Positions 14,720 through 20,813 of a stretch of DNA of 20,813 bases are shown one piece after another; position 1 is the stretch's first letter, and every line of letters begins with the position of its first letter. The translations under genes and the position numbers were made by a program. Under the pieces are notes generated by a model. That model saw only the letters and a list, made by a program, of their open reading frames with translations, searched no databases and was not told the origin of the DNA. Where the stretch lies: contig CANRKE010000012.1 of assembly GCA_947631135.1 (NCBI GenBank), positions 1 through 20,813 on the forward strand, given 5' to 3'. This DNA is from an uncultured Bacilli bacterium (lineage in GTDB: Bacteria; Bacillota_I; Bacilli_A; RF39; UBA660).

Positions 14720-14756
14720 TAGAATTTTTATTTTTTGTAAAATAATGGATAAATTT

Positions 14757-14770
14757 AGAACATATGTTTT
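14757..14770. promoter_or_regulatory. LexA-like palindrome between the YhcG-type gene and the yebC promoter
   Basis: AGAACATATGTTTT holds the same GAACATATGTTT core as leader B but lacks the outer C and G of the full box. It lies 38 bp upstream of the yebC -35 and 17 bp past the upstream stop, a poor place for repression. Confidence 0.2.
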
Positions 14771-14786
14771 TCAGTTATTAAAAATT

Positions 14787-15800
14787 CTATAAATCTTCTA
14801 ATCTTTTTTCTATATCTTCAATACTTGGTAATGTATTTTCTAAAAATTCAGGTATTTCAGATAATATTTTATATTCACTTACTCCTATAGGTTTATTAAT
14901 ATCTTTCAAAGCAAGTTCTGCTGTTACTTTCTTTTTATCTTTGCAAAGTAATATTCCAAATGTTGGATTATCATTTTCATCTTTAACATATTTATCAACA
15001 GCGCTTAAATAAAAATTAAGTTTTCCAACATATTCAGGTCTAAACTCTGTTGTCTTTAATTCTATTACTACATAACTTCTAACTTTTAAATTATAAAACA
15101 ATAAGTCAATATAATAATCTTCTTTTTCTATTTCTAAATGATATTGTCTTCCTACAAATGCAAATCCATTTCCTAGTTCTAATAATAATTTTGTAATATT
15201 AGCAGTTAATTCTCTTTCAATATCAAGTTCTTTTACGTCTTTATTGGCAGTTATGAAATCAAAAATATAAGGATCTTTTAATAATTCTTTTGCTTGTTCA
15301 TTATTTGGTGTTGGTAAAGTTTCATCAAAATTAGTAGTTTTATTTTCTAATAATGCTTGTCTTTCATATAGTTTAAGAGAAATTTGATGAGTTAATATAG
15401 AAACAGACCAACCATTTTCAACTGATTCTTTAGCATACCATTTTCTAATTTCCTTGTCTTTAATTTTATCTAATAATATCTGATTATGATTCCAAGATAA
15501 TTTTGCAAGGACTCCTTGCAAAAATTCATCATTATCAAATTCACTAGCAAATTTTTGCATATATCTTAAGTTTCTTGCAGACATACCTTTAATTGTAGGA
15601 AACTCTATTTTTAAATCTTTTGCTAAAGTATCAATAAAAGATGATCCCCATTTATTATTTTCAATTAATTTTAAGCCAATATTATAATACATTAGAATTA
15701 AATCTTTATTAGCATTTTCAACTATCTTATTTCTAGTTGTTATTAGAGTCCTTTTAATATCATTTAGTACTTCAAAATATTTATTATTACTATCTAACAT
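14787..15800 (-). CDS. YhcG-type PDDEXK nuclease-domain protein (DUF1016)
   Basis: The 337-residue protein has an N-terminal DUF1016 domain (KRTLITTRNKIV, LMYYNIGLKLIEN, GMSARNLRYMQKFA, LSWNHNQILLDKIKD, WYAKESVENGWSVSILTHQI) and a C-terminal PDDEXK fold with YYIDLLFYN and VIELKT, supplying the Asp and the Glu-x-Lys of the active site, followed by GKLNFYLSAVDKY. Members are often found near restriction or mobile elements and are thought to act on nucleic acid; the exact role is unsettled. The start ATG at 15798-15800 lies 4 nt after AAGGAGGT; an ATG five codons earlier lies before that site. No methylase or partner is next to it. Confidence 0.9.
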   Translation of the reverse strand: MLDSNNKYFEVLNDIKRTLITTRNKIVENANKDLILMYYNIGLKLIENNKWGSSFIDTLAKDLKIEFPTIKGMSARNLRYMQKFASEFDNDEFLQGVLAKLSWNHNQILLDKIKDKEIRKWYAKESVENGWSVSILTHQISLKLYERQALLENKTTNFDETLPTPNNEQAKELLKDPYIFDFITANKDVKELDIERELTANITKLLLELGNGFAFVGRQYHLEIEKEDYYIDLLFYNLKVRSYVVIELKTTEFRPEYVGKLNFYLSAVDKYVKDENDNPTFGILLCKDKKKVTAELALKDINKPIGVSEYKILSEIPEFLENTLPSIEDIEKRLEDL

Positions 15801-15832
15801 AATGACCTCCTTCATAATTTTTTGTTGATATA

Positions 15833-15838
15833 ATTATA
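15833..15838 (-). promoter_or_regulatory. Possible -10 box of the YhcG-type gene
   Basis: A perfect TATAAT lies about 33 nt before the start, but no -35 is visible at 16-18 nt and there is no extended -10 TG. Confidence 0.3.
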
Positions 15839-15900
15839 CTATAAATACCAATAAATTCCTATATTGTTACTAGATTTTTATTGGATATTTAATAAATGAG

Positions 15901-15950
15901 TATAAAAGAGACTAATTCAAAAATTAATCACTTAATTATGAATAGTCTCT
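15901..15950 (-). terminator. Terminator downstream of the orphan sorting tail and ogg
   Basis: A two-part stem, AGAGACT/AGTCTCT (15907-15913 with 15944-15950) plus ATTC/GAAT, encloses an inner AATTAA/TTAATT hairpin. TTTTATA follows on the minus strand. It begins one nt past the stop of the orphan sorting tail. Confidence 0.6.
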
Positions 15951-15951
15951 A

Positions 15952-16113
15952 TTAAATTTTTATAAATTTATTATTTTTCTTACATATGTATATTACTATA
16001 AATGAAGTATCTAAAATTATAAATAAATAATAATATGAAGGTATACCAGTTTGTGTATTTTTTTCTTCTTTTTCTTGTTCTGAAAATTCATTATTATTGA
16101 ATTTGTATAAACT
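15952..16113 (-). pseudogene. Orphan C-terminal cell-wall sorting signal, no start codon
   Basis: Directly after the ogg stop and in the same frame, 53 codons read on without any ATG, GTG or TTG start. They encode an acidic linker (SEQEKEEK), an LPXTG-like motif NTQTG (16045-16059), a hydrophobic stretch (YYYLFIILDTSFIVIYI) and a basic tail (CKKNNKFIKI) ending at 15952. This is the order of a sortase sorting signal. The remainder of such a surface protein is missing, so this looks like the stump left after a deletion, still with its terminator. If the ogg stop were read through, the glycosylase would gain this tail, but nothing supports that. No sortase gene is in the window. Confidence 0.5.
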
Positions 16114-16953
16114 TTAATATTTTTTATTTCTTAAATTGTGAAACATATATTGTAGAGCTATTCCTGATAAATCTTTATACTTATTTTTTGCAAATTCTAT
16201 GACTGCTTTTTGTGTTGGATTTATCTCTGGATGAAGATTACATATTTCTTTTGTTGCCCATGTATCCACCGGAAATACATCAAATCTGCTATATCCAAAA
16301 AGTAAAATACATGATGCAACTTTCGGTCCTACTCCATTTATTTTCATTAAATAATCTAATGCATCATTACTATTCAATGATTTTATTTTATCTATATCTA
16401 TTTCTTTATTATTTAATTTTTTTACTGCATCAAATACATATTTATCTCTAAATCCTATTTTTAAATCATTAAAATCTTTAATTGTTAGATTATTTAATTT
16501 CTCTATACTTGGGAATAAATAATATTCTCTATTTTCAAATATAACTTTTTTTCCATATTTATAGCATAATAAATTTATACTATTAGATATTCTATTAACT
16601 TTATTATTAGCTGATATTATATATGAAATAATCATTTCAGTAGGATCTTGTCTTAACATTCTAAGTCCTACCGAATTATTTGCACATTCATATAGTTTGT
16701 TATCCATTTTAATTATATTATCCCTTAATAATTTATAATTTGTATCTAAATCAAAATAATATCTTACTATATTTTCTAGATTATCTTCTACATTAGATTT
16801 GACTATTAGAGTATTCTTATCCATTCTTACATTTATAACTCTATCTTTTATTACAATATCATAACTACCATCATCAATTTCAAAATATCTAAATAGTTGT
16901 CCACATGTAATTGTATCAGTTAAATTTAAGTCACAATCATCTATCTTTATCAT
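16114..16953 (-). CDS. ogg: 8-oxoguanine DNA glycosylase/AP lyase, OGG1-like
   Basis: This enzyme removes 8-oxoguanine from DNA and nicks the backbone. The 279-residue protein follows OGG1: TITCGQLFRYF (14-24), GLRMLRQDPTEMIISYIIS (96-114), NNKVNRIS, IGFRDKYVFDA (166-176), then helix-hairpin-helix INGVGPKVASC with catalytic K211 and, 19 residues on as in human OGG1 (K249/D268), D230 in FPVDTW. The start ATG at 16951-16953 follows GAGGT. It is transcribed away from lexA across a shared region of about 160 bp. The lexA box is far from its -10, so SOS control of this gene is not evident. Confidence 0.93.
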   Translation of the reverse strand: MIKIDDCDLNLTDTITCGQLFRYFEIDDGSYDIVIKDRVINVRMDKNTLIVKSNVEDNLENIVRYYFDLDTNYKLLRDNIIKMDNKLYECANNSVGLRMLRQDPTEMIISYIISANNKVNRISNSINLLCYKYGKKVIFENREYYLFPSIEKLNNLTIKDFNDLKIGFRDKYVFDAVKKLNNKEIDIDKIKSLNSNDALDYLMKINGVGPKVASCILLFGYSRFDVFPVDTWATKEICNLHPEINPTQKAVIEFAKNKYKDLSGIALQYMFHNLRNKKY

Positions 16954-16974
16954 ATTTTCACTACCTCTAATAAT

Positions 16975-16983
16975 AGTATAACA
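16975..16983 (-). promoter_or_regulatory. Extended -10 promoter of the OGG-like gene
   Basis: TGtTATACT (-10 at 16975-16980); no clear -35. The start is about 15 nt before GAGGT. Confidence 0.4.
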
Positions 16984-16989
16984 TATTTT

Positions 16990-17019
16990 TTGATATATTT
17001 TATTTTTAAATTTTATAAT
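16990..17019 (+). promoter_or_regulatory. Upstream second promoter of lexA
   Basis: TTGATA (16990-16995), 18 nt, TATAAT (17014-17019). It lies upstream of the LexA box and would give a leader running through the box at 17051-17064. Confidence 0.4.
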
Positions 17020-17050
17020 CTTATATACTTATTTTAGATATGTATTTTTA

Positions 17051-17064
17051 CGAACTCTTGTTTG
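17051..17064 (+). promoter_or_regulatory. LexA box overlapping the lexA -35
   Basis: CGAACTCTTGTTTG has the CGAAC-N4-GTTTG form and shares its last three bases with the -35 TTGACA at 17062-17067. A further inverted half-site GTTCGT lies in the spacer at 17075-17080. This is the usual layout for LexA autorepression. Confidence 0.75.
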
Positions 17065-17090
17065 ACAAAAAAAAGTTCGTATGCTATAAT
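17062..17090 (+). promoter_or_regulatory. Main sigma-A promoter of lexA
   Basis: TTGACA (17062-17067), 17 nt, extended -10 TGcTATAAT (-10 at 17085-17090): consensus at every position, the strongest promoter in the window. Such strength fits a tightly repressed gene. Confidence 0.9.
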
Positions 17091-17110
17091 GGCGGCAAGG
17101 AGTTGATAAA

Positions 17111-17731
17111 ATGGAAAAATTAACTGAAAAACAAAATAAAATATTAGATCTTATTAAAAAATATAAAGCTAAACATGGATATCCACCAACTATTCGTGAG
17201 ATATGCAAGGAACTTAACTTAAAATCAACAGCTACTGTTCATACTCATTTGAATAATTTAGAAAATAAAGGATATATTAAAAGAGACAACACTAAGAATA
17301 GATCCATTGAATTATTAGTAAAAAATAATTATGATATTCAAAATCAAAGTTCTATTGAAATACCATTACTAGGTAAAGTATCAACTAAAACTAATCCTAT
17401 TCAGGCTATTGAATTTCCTAATGAATACTTTAACGTACCTACTTCACTTGTTCCTAAAAATAAAGATTTATTCGCACTTAAAGTAAGAGGAAATAGTATG
17501 ATTAACATAGGAATTCATGATAATGATATAGTAATAGTTAAAAAGCAAAAAAGTGCAAGAAACAAGGATATAGTTGTGGCAATCCCAGATAAAAATGAGG
17601 TTACTGTTAAAACTTATTATAAAGAAAAAAATATTATTAGATTACAACCAGAAAATGATAATATGCAACCAATAATTGTAAAGGATATTACTATTCTTGG
17701 TAAAGTTGTTGGTTTATTTAGAAAAATATAA
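17111..17731 (+). CDS. lexA: LexA SOS repressor with altered cleavage site
   Basis: LexA represses SOS genes and cleaves itself when RecA is activated. The 206-residue protein has the winged HTH (PTIREICKELNLKSTATVHTHL, residues 26-47) and the S24-type domain with GNSM (S129) and EVTVKTYY (K167), the Ser/Lys dyad, plus RLQPENDNM and ILGKVVGLFR. Where Bacillus LexA reads GKVTAGLP, with the Ala-Gly scissile bond, this protein reads GKVSTKTNP (residues 88-96): no Ala-Gly and one residue longer. The ATG at 17111 follows AAGGAG. It is divergent from the glycosylase gene, under a perfect promoter with a LexA box, and ends in a shared bidirectional terminator. Confidence 0.96.
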   Translation: MEKLTEKQNKILDLIKKYKAKHGYPPTIREICKELNLKSTATVHTHLNNLENKGYIKRDNTKNRSIELLVKNNYDIQNQSSIEIPLLGKVSTKTNPIQAIEFPNEYFNVPTSLVPKNKDLFALKVRGNSMINIGIHDNDIVIVKKQKSARNKDIVVAIPDKNEVTVKTYYKEKNIIRLQPENDNMQPIIVKDITILGKVVGLFRKI

Positions 17732-17733
17732 TA

Positions 17734-17772
17734 AAAAATAATTGGTAAGTTATTTGCTTATCGATTATTTTT
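17734..17772. terminator. Bidirectional terminator between lexA and the CmpB-like gene
   Basis: A 16-bp stem with two wobble pairs (17734-17749 with 17757-17772) and a 7-nt loop has AAAAA and TTTTT at its two ends. It begins 3 nt past the lexA stop and contains the stop of the convergent gene. Confidence 0.8.
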
Positions 17773-18264
17773 AATTATTAATGTAAATATTAAATCTAAT
17801 AAAAATACTATTGCAAAAAGATAAGATTCTGCTTTTGTTATATTTTTAATATGTTTATCAAAAAATGGTTTTATAAAATATATAAAGAATAATGCTAAAA
17901 ATCCCCACATAATAGATACTTCAAGACAAATATATTTACCAAAATTATATTTATGTTTAGTATAATCCCATAAATCTATATTAAACATTATATGTATGAA
18001 CCAACCATATATTAATTCTATTAAAGTTAATATAATAATAGATAGTATAAAATATAATATTACTCTAATATATTTATTTATTTTTAATTTTTTATATATT
18101 ATGTTGTGTAATATTATTAAACACAATGCACCTATTCCATATACTGCAGTTACTGGTCCAAAAAATATTCCACTATGTCTTTTAGACATATTAAATTTAT
18201 AAATTGTTGATTCCATAATAAATCCTAATATTGAATACAGTAAGAAACTATTAAAATAATACAT
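17758..18264 (-). CDS. Putative ABC-transporter type IV (CmpB-like) membrane protein
   Basis: The 168-residue protein has about four or five membrane helices and the marks of the ABC_trans_CmpB group: YSILGFIMESTIY near the N-terminus, SGIFFGPVTAVYGIGAL, ELIYGWFIHIMF, then WDYTKHKYNFGKYICLEVSIMWG. Despite the family name no transport role is proven, and no ATPase gene is next to it. The ATG at 18262-18264 is chosen since GGTGA sits 6 nt before it; an in-frame ATG four codons upstream lies before that site. It is convergent with lexA. Confidence 0.75.
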   Translation of the reverse strand: MYYFNSFLLYSILGFIMESTIYKFNMSKRHSGIFFGPVTAVYGIGALCLIILHNIIYKKLKINKYIRVILYFILSIIILTLIELIYGWFIHIMFNIDLWDYTKHKYNFGKYICLEVSIMWGFLALFFIYFIKPFFDKHIKNITKAESYLFAIVFLLDLIFTLIIKNNR

Positions 18265-18333
18265 ATTATTCACCATTAATAATATGCATTATTAACCCTT
18301 CATTATGCAAAAATAATGAAAAACAAAATAAAT

Positions 18334-18454
18334 TGTCTTGAGAAATAAGAATGATAATAGTAGTCGGAGTGTAATAGTTTGGTATATGATTATAAATAAA
18401 TTTTTAAGTGGGCATTTAATACTTGATAAAAAGAATAAATTATTTCTCAAGACA
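18334..18454. repeat. 121-bp element with perfect 15-bp terminal inverted repeats
   Basis: TGTCTTGAGAAATAA at 18334-18348 is matched exactly by its reverse complement at 18440-18454, enclosing 91 bp with no convincing gene. No clear target-site duplication is seen next to the ends. It lies in the otherwise empty stretch 18277-18585 and next to a transposase remnant. It could be a miniature inverted-repeat element or the closing stem of a structured RNA. Confidence 0.55.
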
Positions 18455-18585
18455 CCTATATAATAACACGTTGAAATTATAATGCAAATTTTGATAAATT
18501 TACTTAAATTATTATTAATTTTACAATTTTTGCTAAACAAAAATCATAATTTTGAATATCAATTTAGACTTTTTGAATAACAAAT

Positions 18586-19038
18586 TCATAAAAAGTTAAG
18601 AAAAAAAATTAAATTTTTTTTAATTTTTTTTAAATCACTTTTTGCACAGTTCAACTGTAAAGATTTAAATTTAAAGTTCAGATATAAATAAATCTTTATT
18701 ATTTTAAGCCATAATGATTTATAACTCTCATCAGTTAGTTTAAGATCTTTTACTAATTTACGATGTGATTTCTCATCATCATGGATTATTATTGAGTTCT
18801 TTTTAATATGGTTTTTAAATGTGGCTATTGTTTTATCAATTGATATTTTTTCTAAATTTTCAACTATATTTATAAGGTTATTTCTATCACATCCGATACC
18901 TATACAATATTGATTATTAGACAACTCACATAATTTCTTACCATTTTTAGTTTTTATTTTACTTTTTACTACTGAGTAAAACATTTCATCTATATAAACT
19001 TTGGTTTTTAATACTATGTTATTTTGCCAATTTTTAAG
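18586..19038 (-). pseudogene. IS1595-family (ISXO2-like) transposase remnant
   Basis: The frame LKNWQNNIV, KTKVYIDEMFYSVV (running through an in-frame ATG at 18984), SNNQYCIGIGCDRNN, HIKKNSIIIHDDEKSHRKLVKDL and DESYKS matches the ISXO2-like DDE domain of IS1595 transposases; the IDE and HDDEKSH motifs hold conserved acids. After YKS a one-base shift would restore SYGLK, the family's next motif, followed by stops, and the remaining residues are unlike the family. The N-terminal zinc-ribbon region is absent: the open part begins beside the terminator at 19043-19075. It is a dead fragment, truncated at both ends. Confidence 0.75.
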
Positions 19039-19042
19039 TACT

Positions 19043-19075
19043 AAAATACCATAACTTTTATTATTATGGTATTTT
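19043..19075 (-). terminator. Rho-independent terminator of surface protein gene C
   Basis: A perfect 12-bp stem (19043-19054 with 19064-19075) has a 9-nt loop and TTTT at its end. It shares the core CATAACTTTTA...TTATG with the terminator at 2011-2045, with two stem bases changed in a compensatory way. Confidence 0.75.
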
Positions 19076-19091
19076 CATTTTTTAACAGTTC

Positions 19092-20813
19092 TTAATTATT
19101 AAAGCTCACTAAATAAGGGTGATCCTCTGTTCCATTGCCCTGTTTGAATAAAATATCTACACGCAAATTTAGGACTGGAACAACATATAAAGGATAATCC
19201 GCCCAATTATCATATATTTCTCCAGTATCACTAATTTGAAATATGTCTCCCGAATAGTATGGTGATCCAAGATACCACATATCACTAATCCTTCCTGCTA
19301 AATAATAGTTGATATTTGATGTATAAAATTTTCCTCCCACAAATACTGCCTCATCTGCTGATAATAATCCTATTTTTAAGTCGTATTTTCCTCCATATAA
19401 TTTATCTGTGTTCGGACATATATAGCTTGGCTCTGGTACATGTCCACTATCTGTATTTAATCTACCATATGCTCCATAATTTAAATCACCAGTGCTATTT
19501 ATATTCTTTGTTGTTGTATCATTACAATATCTTGTATTTGCAAATATTTTATCATAATCAGTCATATTTGTTTCATACCAACTATCTAAATATTCCTTTA
19601 TTGTACTATTATTATCTTGACTATTTGAATCTAATATTGCTTTTCCTTTTGCTTGATATGCATGATAATTTATTTTTGTTGCTGATTCTACTGTTGTTAC
19701 TTGATATAATACATCGCTTTTGCTTGTTGATGTTCTAAATTGTGTATATTTTCCCTCACATAATGCCTTGTTATTGTTACACTCTGTACCTGTATGTAGT
19801 TGCGGATTTACTAATGTATATCCTCCATTAGTTGTATCTAATGTTACATTGTCTGCATAATAGTAATAATTACTTGTTGATGATATACTTTTTGAAAAAC
19901 TTTCCTCTGAAACATCTCCCATTGTATATCCTGTTCTTGTTTTATATGTATATCCAGTGTATTCTTCTGAATATGCGCTTTCATTAAATTTACTTTCTCC
20001 AATAGAACCGTCTGCAATTATTCTTATTGTTCCATCCCCATTAATTCTTACTATCCTAAATATCATATCTTCTCCTGGCTTTGCTCCTACTTCTTTTATA
20101 TCTGCTTTACATTCTTCTGCACTAGAATATCCGTATCTATCTGAGTAATAATGTTCACAATCATAGTTTGCATCATCCATACTATAATAAACATATGGAT
20201 AACCGGTCTTACTTGGTATTAAATATGCTTTTGGTGCATCACTAGGCCATTTAAGTCCATCTATTCTTAAATAATTATCTTGTACATTTCCTCTAAAGTA
20301 ATATGTTTCTCCATCATCATCTATATCTTGTATTAACCCTTCATCTGTTTCAGCTGTTTTACTGAAATCAGGTTTTTGTGTACTAGGTTTATTATTATCT
20401 TTAATTACTTTTGATAGTAATTCTGCTTGTTTATTTTGATGTCCTACTACTGTTATTTTTCCTGAAAATGTCTTTTCCATCATATCTGATTGGTCTAATT
20501 CATTTTCACTTATCCAAATATATAATTCATAACTTTTATTTTTAGTTGATTCTATTTCTTCGTTGTTGGTTAGAAGCAATTTATTTTCTAATACATTTCT
20601 GAAATTACCATTACTTATTTTTTCATCACCTGAATATAGTGCCCATTTAAATTCTAAATCTGCTAGTTCAGGAGGTAAACTAATATCTGTTATATTGATA
20701 TCAACATATGCTTTAGCTGTTCCTGTATTGTTTACTTGAAAACTTATCTTGCTAGCTTTCTCTTTTATATCTTTATCATATATTGGTTGTATATTACTTA
20801 CATTTATTGCATT
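19092..20813 (-). CDS. Modular surface protein C, N-terminus beyond window
   Basis: The frame is open from the right edge to the stop at 19092 (573 codons seen). The first 130 residues or so repeat the N-terminal module of proteins A and B (FQVNNTGTAKAYVDINITDI, FKWALYSGDEKISNGNF, YELYIWISENELDQSDMM), so an upstream signal segment is expected outside the window. After a linker comes a different C-terminal domain: MIFRIVRINGDGTIRIIADG, GYTYKTRTGYTM, STIKEYLDSWYETNM, GLLSADEAVFVGG, MWYLGSPYYSGDIFQISD, YVVPVLNLRVDILFKQGNGT. The last block resembles lectin-fold regions such as DUF6273, where WLRSP and VRPAL recur; this is a tentative match. It shares its N-terminal module, but not its C-terminal domain, with A and B. 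Surface display and binding are inferred. Confidence 0.8.
   Translation of the reverse strand, partial: NAINVSNIQPIYDKDIKEKASKISFQVNNTGTAKAYVDINITDISLPPELADLEFKWALYSGDEKISNGNFRNVLENKLLLTNNEEIESTKNKSYELYIWISENELDQSDMMEKTFSGKITVVGHQNKQAELLSKVIKDNNKPSTQKPDFSKTAETDEGLIQDIDDDGETYYFRGNVQDNYLRIDGLKWPSDAPKAYLIPSKTGYPYVYYSMDDANYDCEHYYSDRYGYSSAEECKADIKEVGAKPGEDMIFRIVRINGDGTIRIIADGSIGESKFNESAYSEEYTGYTYKTRTGYTMGDVSEESFSKSISSTSNYYYYADNVTLDTTNGGYTLVNPQLHTGTECNNNKALCEGKYTQFRTSTSKSDVLYQVTTVESATKINYHAYQAKGKAILDSNSQDNNSTIKEYLDSWYETNMTDYDKIFANTRYCNDTTTKNINSTGDLNYGAYGRLNTDSGHVPEPSYICPNTDKLYGGKYDLKIGLLSADEAVFVGGKFYTSNINYYLAGRISDMWYLGSPYYSGDIFQISDTGEIYDNWADYPLYVVPVLNLRVDILFKQGNGTEDHPYLVSFNN

Noticed and set aside
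14721..14788. Ten-bp perfect inverted repeat as terminator of the YhcG-type gene
   Set aside because: The 48-nt loop, AT-only character and lack of a T run make termination unconvincing.
18292..18540. An 82-codon minus-strand open frame with hydrophobic residues
   Set aside because: It runs through the inverted-repeat element, has no good ribosome site and no family resemblance; AT-rich spacer easily gives such frames.
19316..19738. A 140-codon plus-strand open frame rich in Leu and Tyr
   Set aside because: It is the reverse of the surface protein C coding sequence, low in complexity and without a start signal; the minus frame has clear protein character.
1..20813. CRISPR arrays, tRNA or rRNA genes, prophage
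   Set aside because: No regularly spaced repeats, no cloverleaf-like GC-rich segments and no phage structural genes were seen; the tail-like ends of surface proteins A and B are isolated.

Overview
The window is AT-rich bacterial DNA that uses the standard genetic code: tryptophan is TGG throughout and TGA serves as a stop, for example at the end of truB. Gene content points to a low-GC Gram-positive of the Bacilli or an uncultured gut lineage near Erysipelotrichales/RF39. It has a MurE with the diaminopimelate-type DNPR motif, a LexA of Bacillus type, a spore-coat CotE homologue, a superoxide reductase suited to an anaerobe, and surface proteins with SipW-type signal segments. TTG starts are common. 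The lineage is an inference.

Layout. 1-1940: the start of an unknown membrane protein, cotE, and tsaD with its own sigma-A promoter. 2011-3912: surface protein A with its promoter and a structured leader. 3928-6835: a cell-wall operon (unknown gene, murE, mraY). 6868-7577: a small unknown gene convergent with a desulfoferrodoxin gene. 7585-9445: surface protein B, a paralogue of A with the same promoter core and leader. 9434-11708: a collapsed AAA-ATPase/PD-(D/E)XK pseudogene, a membrane-anchored GH25 lysozyme, and a membrane protein gene split by one stop codon. 11805-14719: a translation-related operon (yebC, a lone Flp-type pilin, yqeY, truB, a DUF2238-like membrane protein). 14757-17772: a YhcG-type PDDEXK protein, an orphan cell-wall sorting tail, an 8-oxoguanine glycosylase gene and the divergent lexA. 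17758-19075: a CmpB-like membrane protein, a 121-bp inverted-repeat element and an IS1595-type transposase remnant. 19092-20813: a third surface protein that runs off the right edge.

The most unusual signal is the roughly 118-nt leader in front of surface genes A and B. An anti-Shine-Dalgarno strand can pair either with the ribosome binding site or with an identical copy of that site at the 5' end of the leader. This is the layout of a translational RNA switch. Each leader also holds a run of exactly eight G, very rare in this base composition, and a hairpin that reads as a LexA box on the DNA. The lexA gene has a matching box over its -35, and the encoded LexA keeps the Ser/Lys dyad but lacks the usual Ala-Gly cleavage site. 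The window thus joins a duplicated, modular surface-protein family to a possible RNA or SOS-linked control layer. I recognise no described riboswitch class in the leader.
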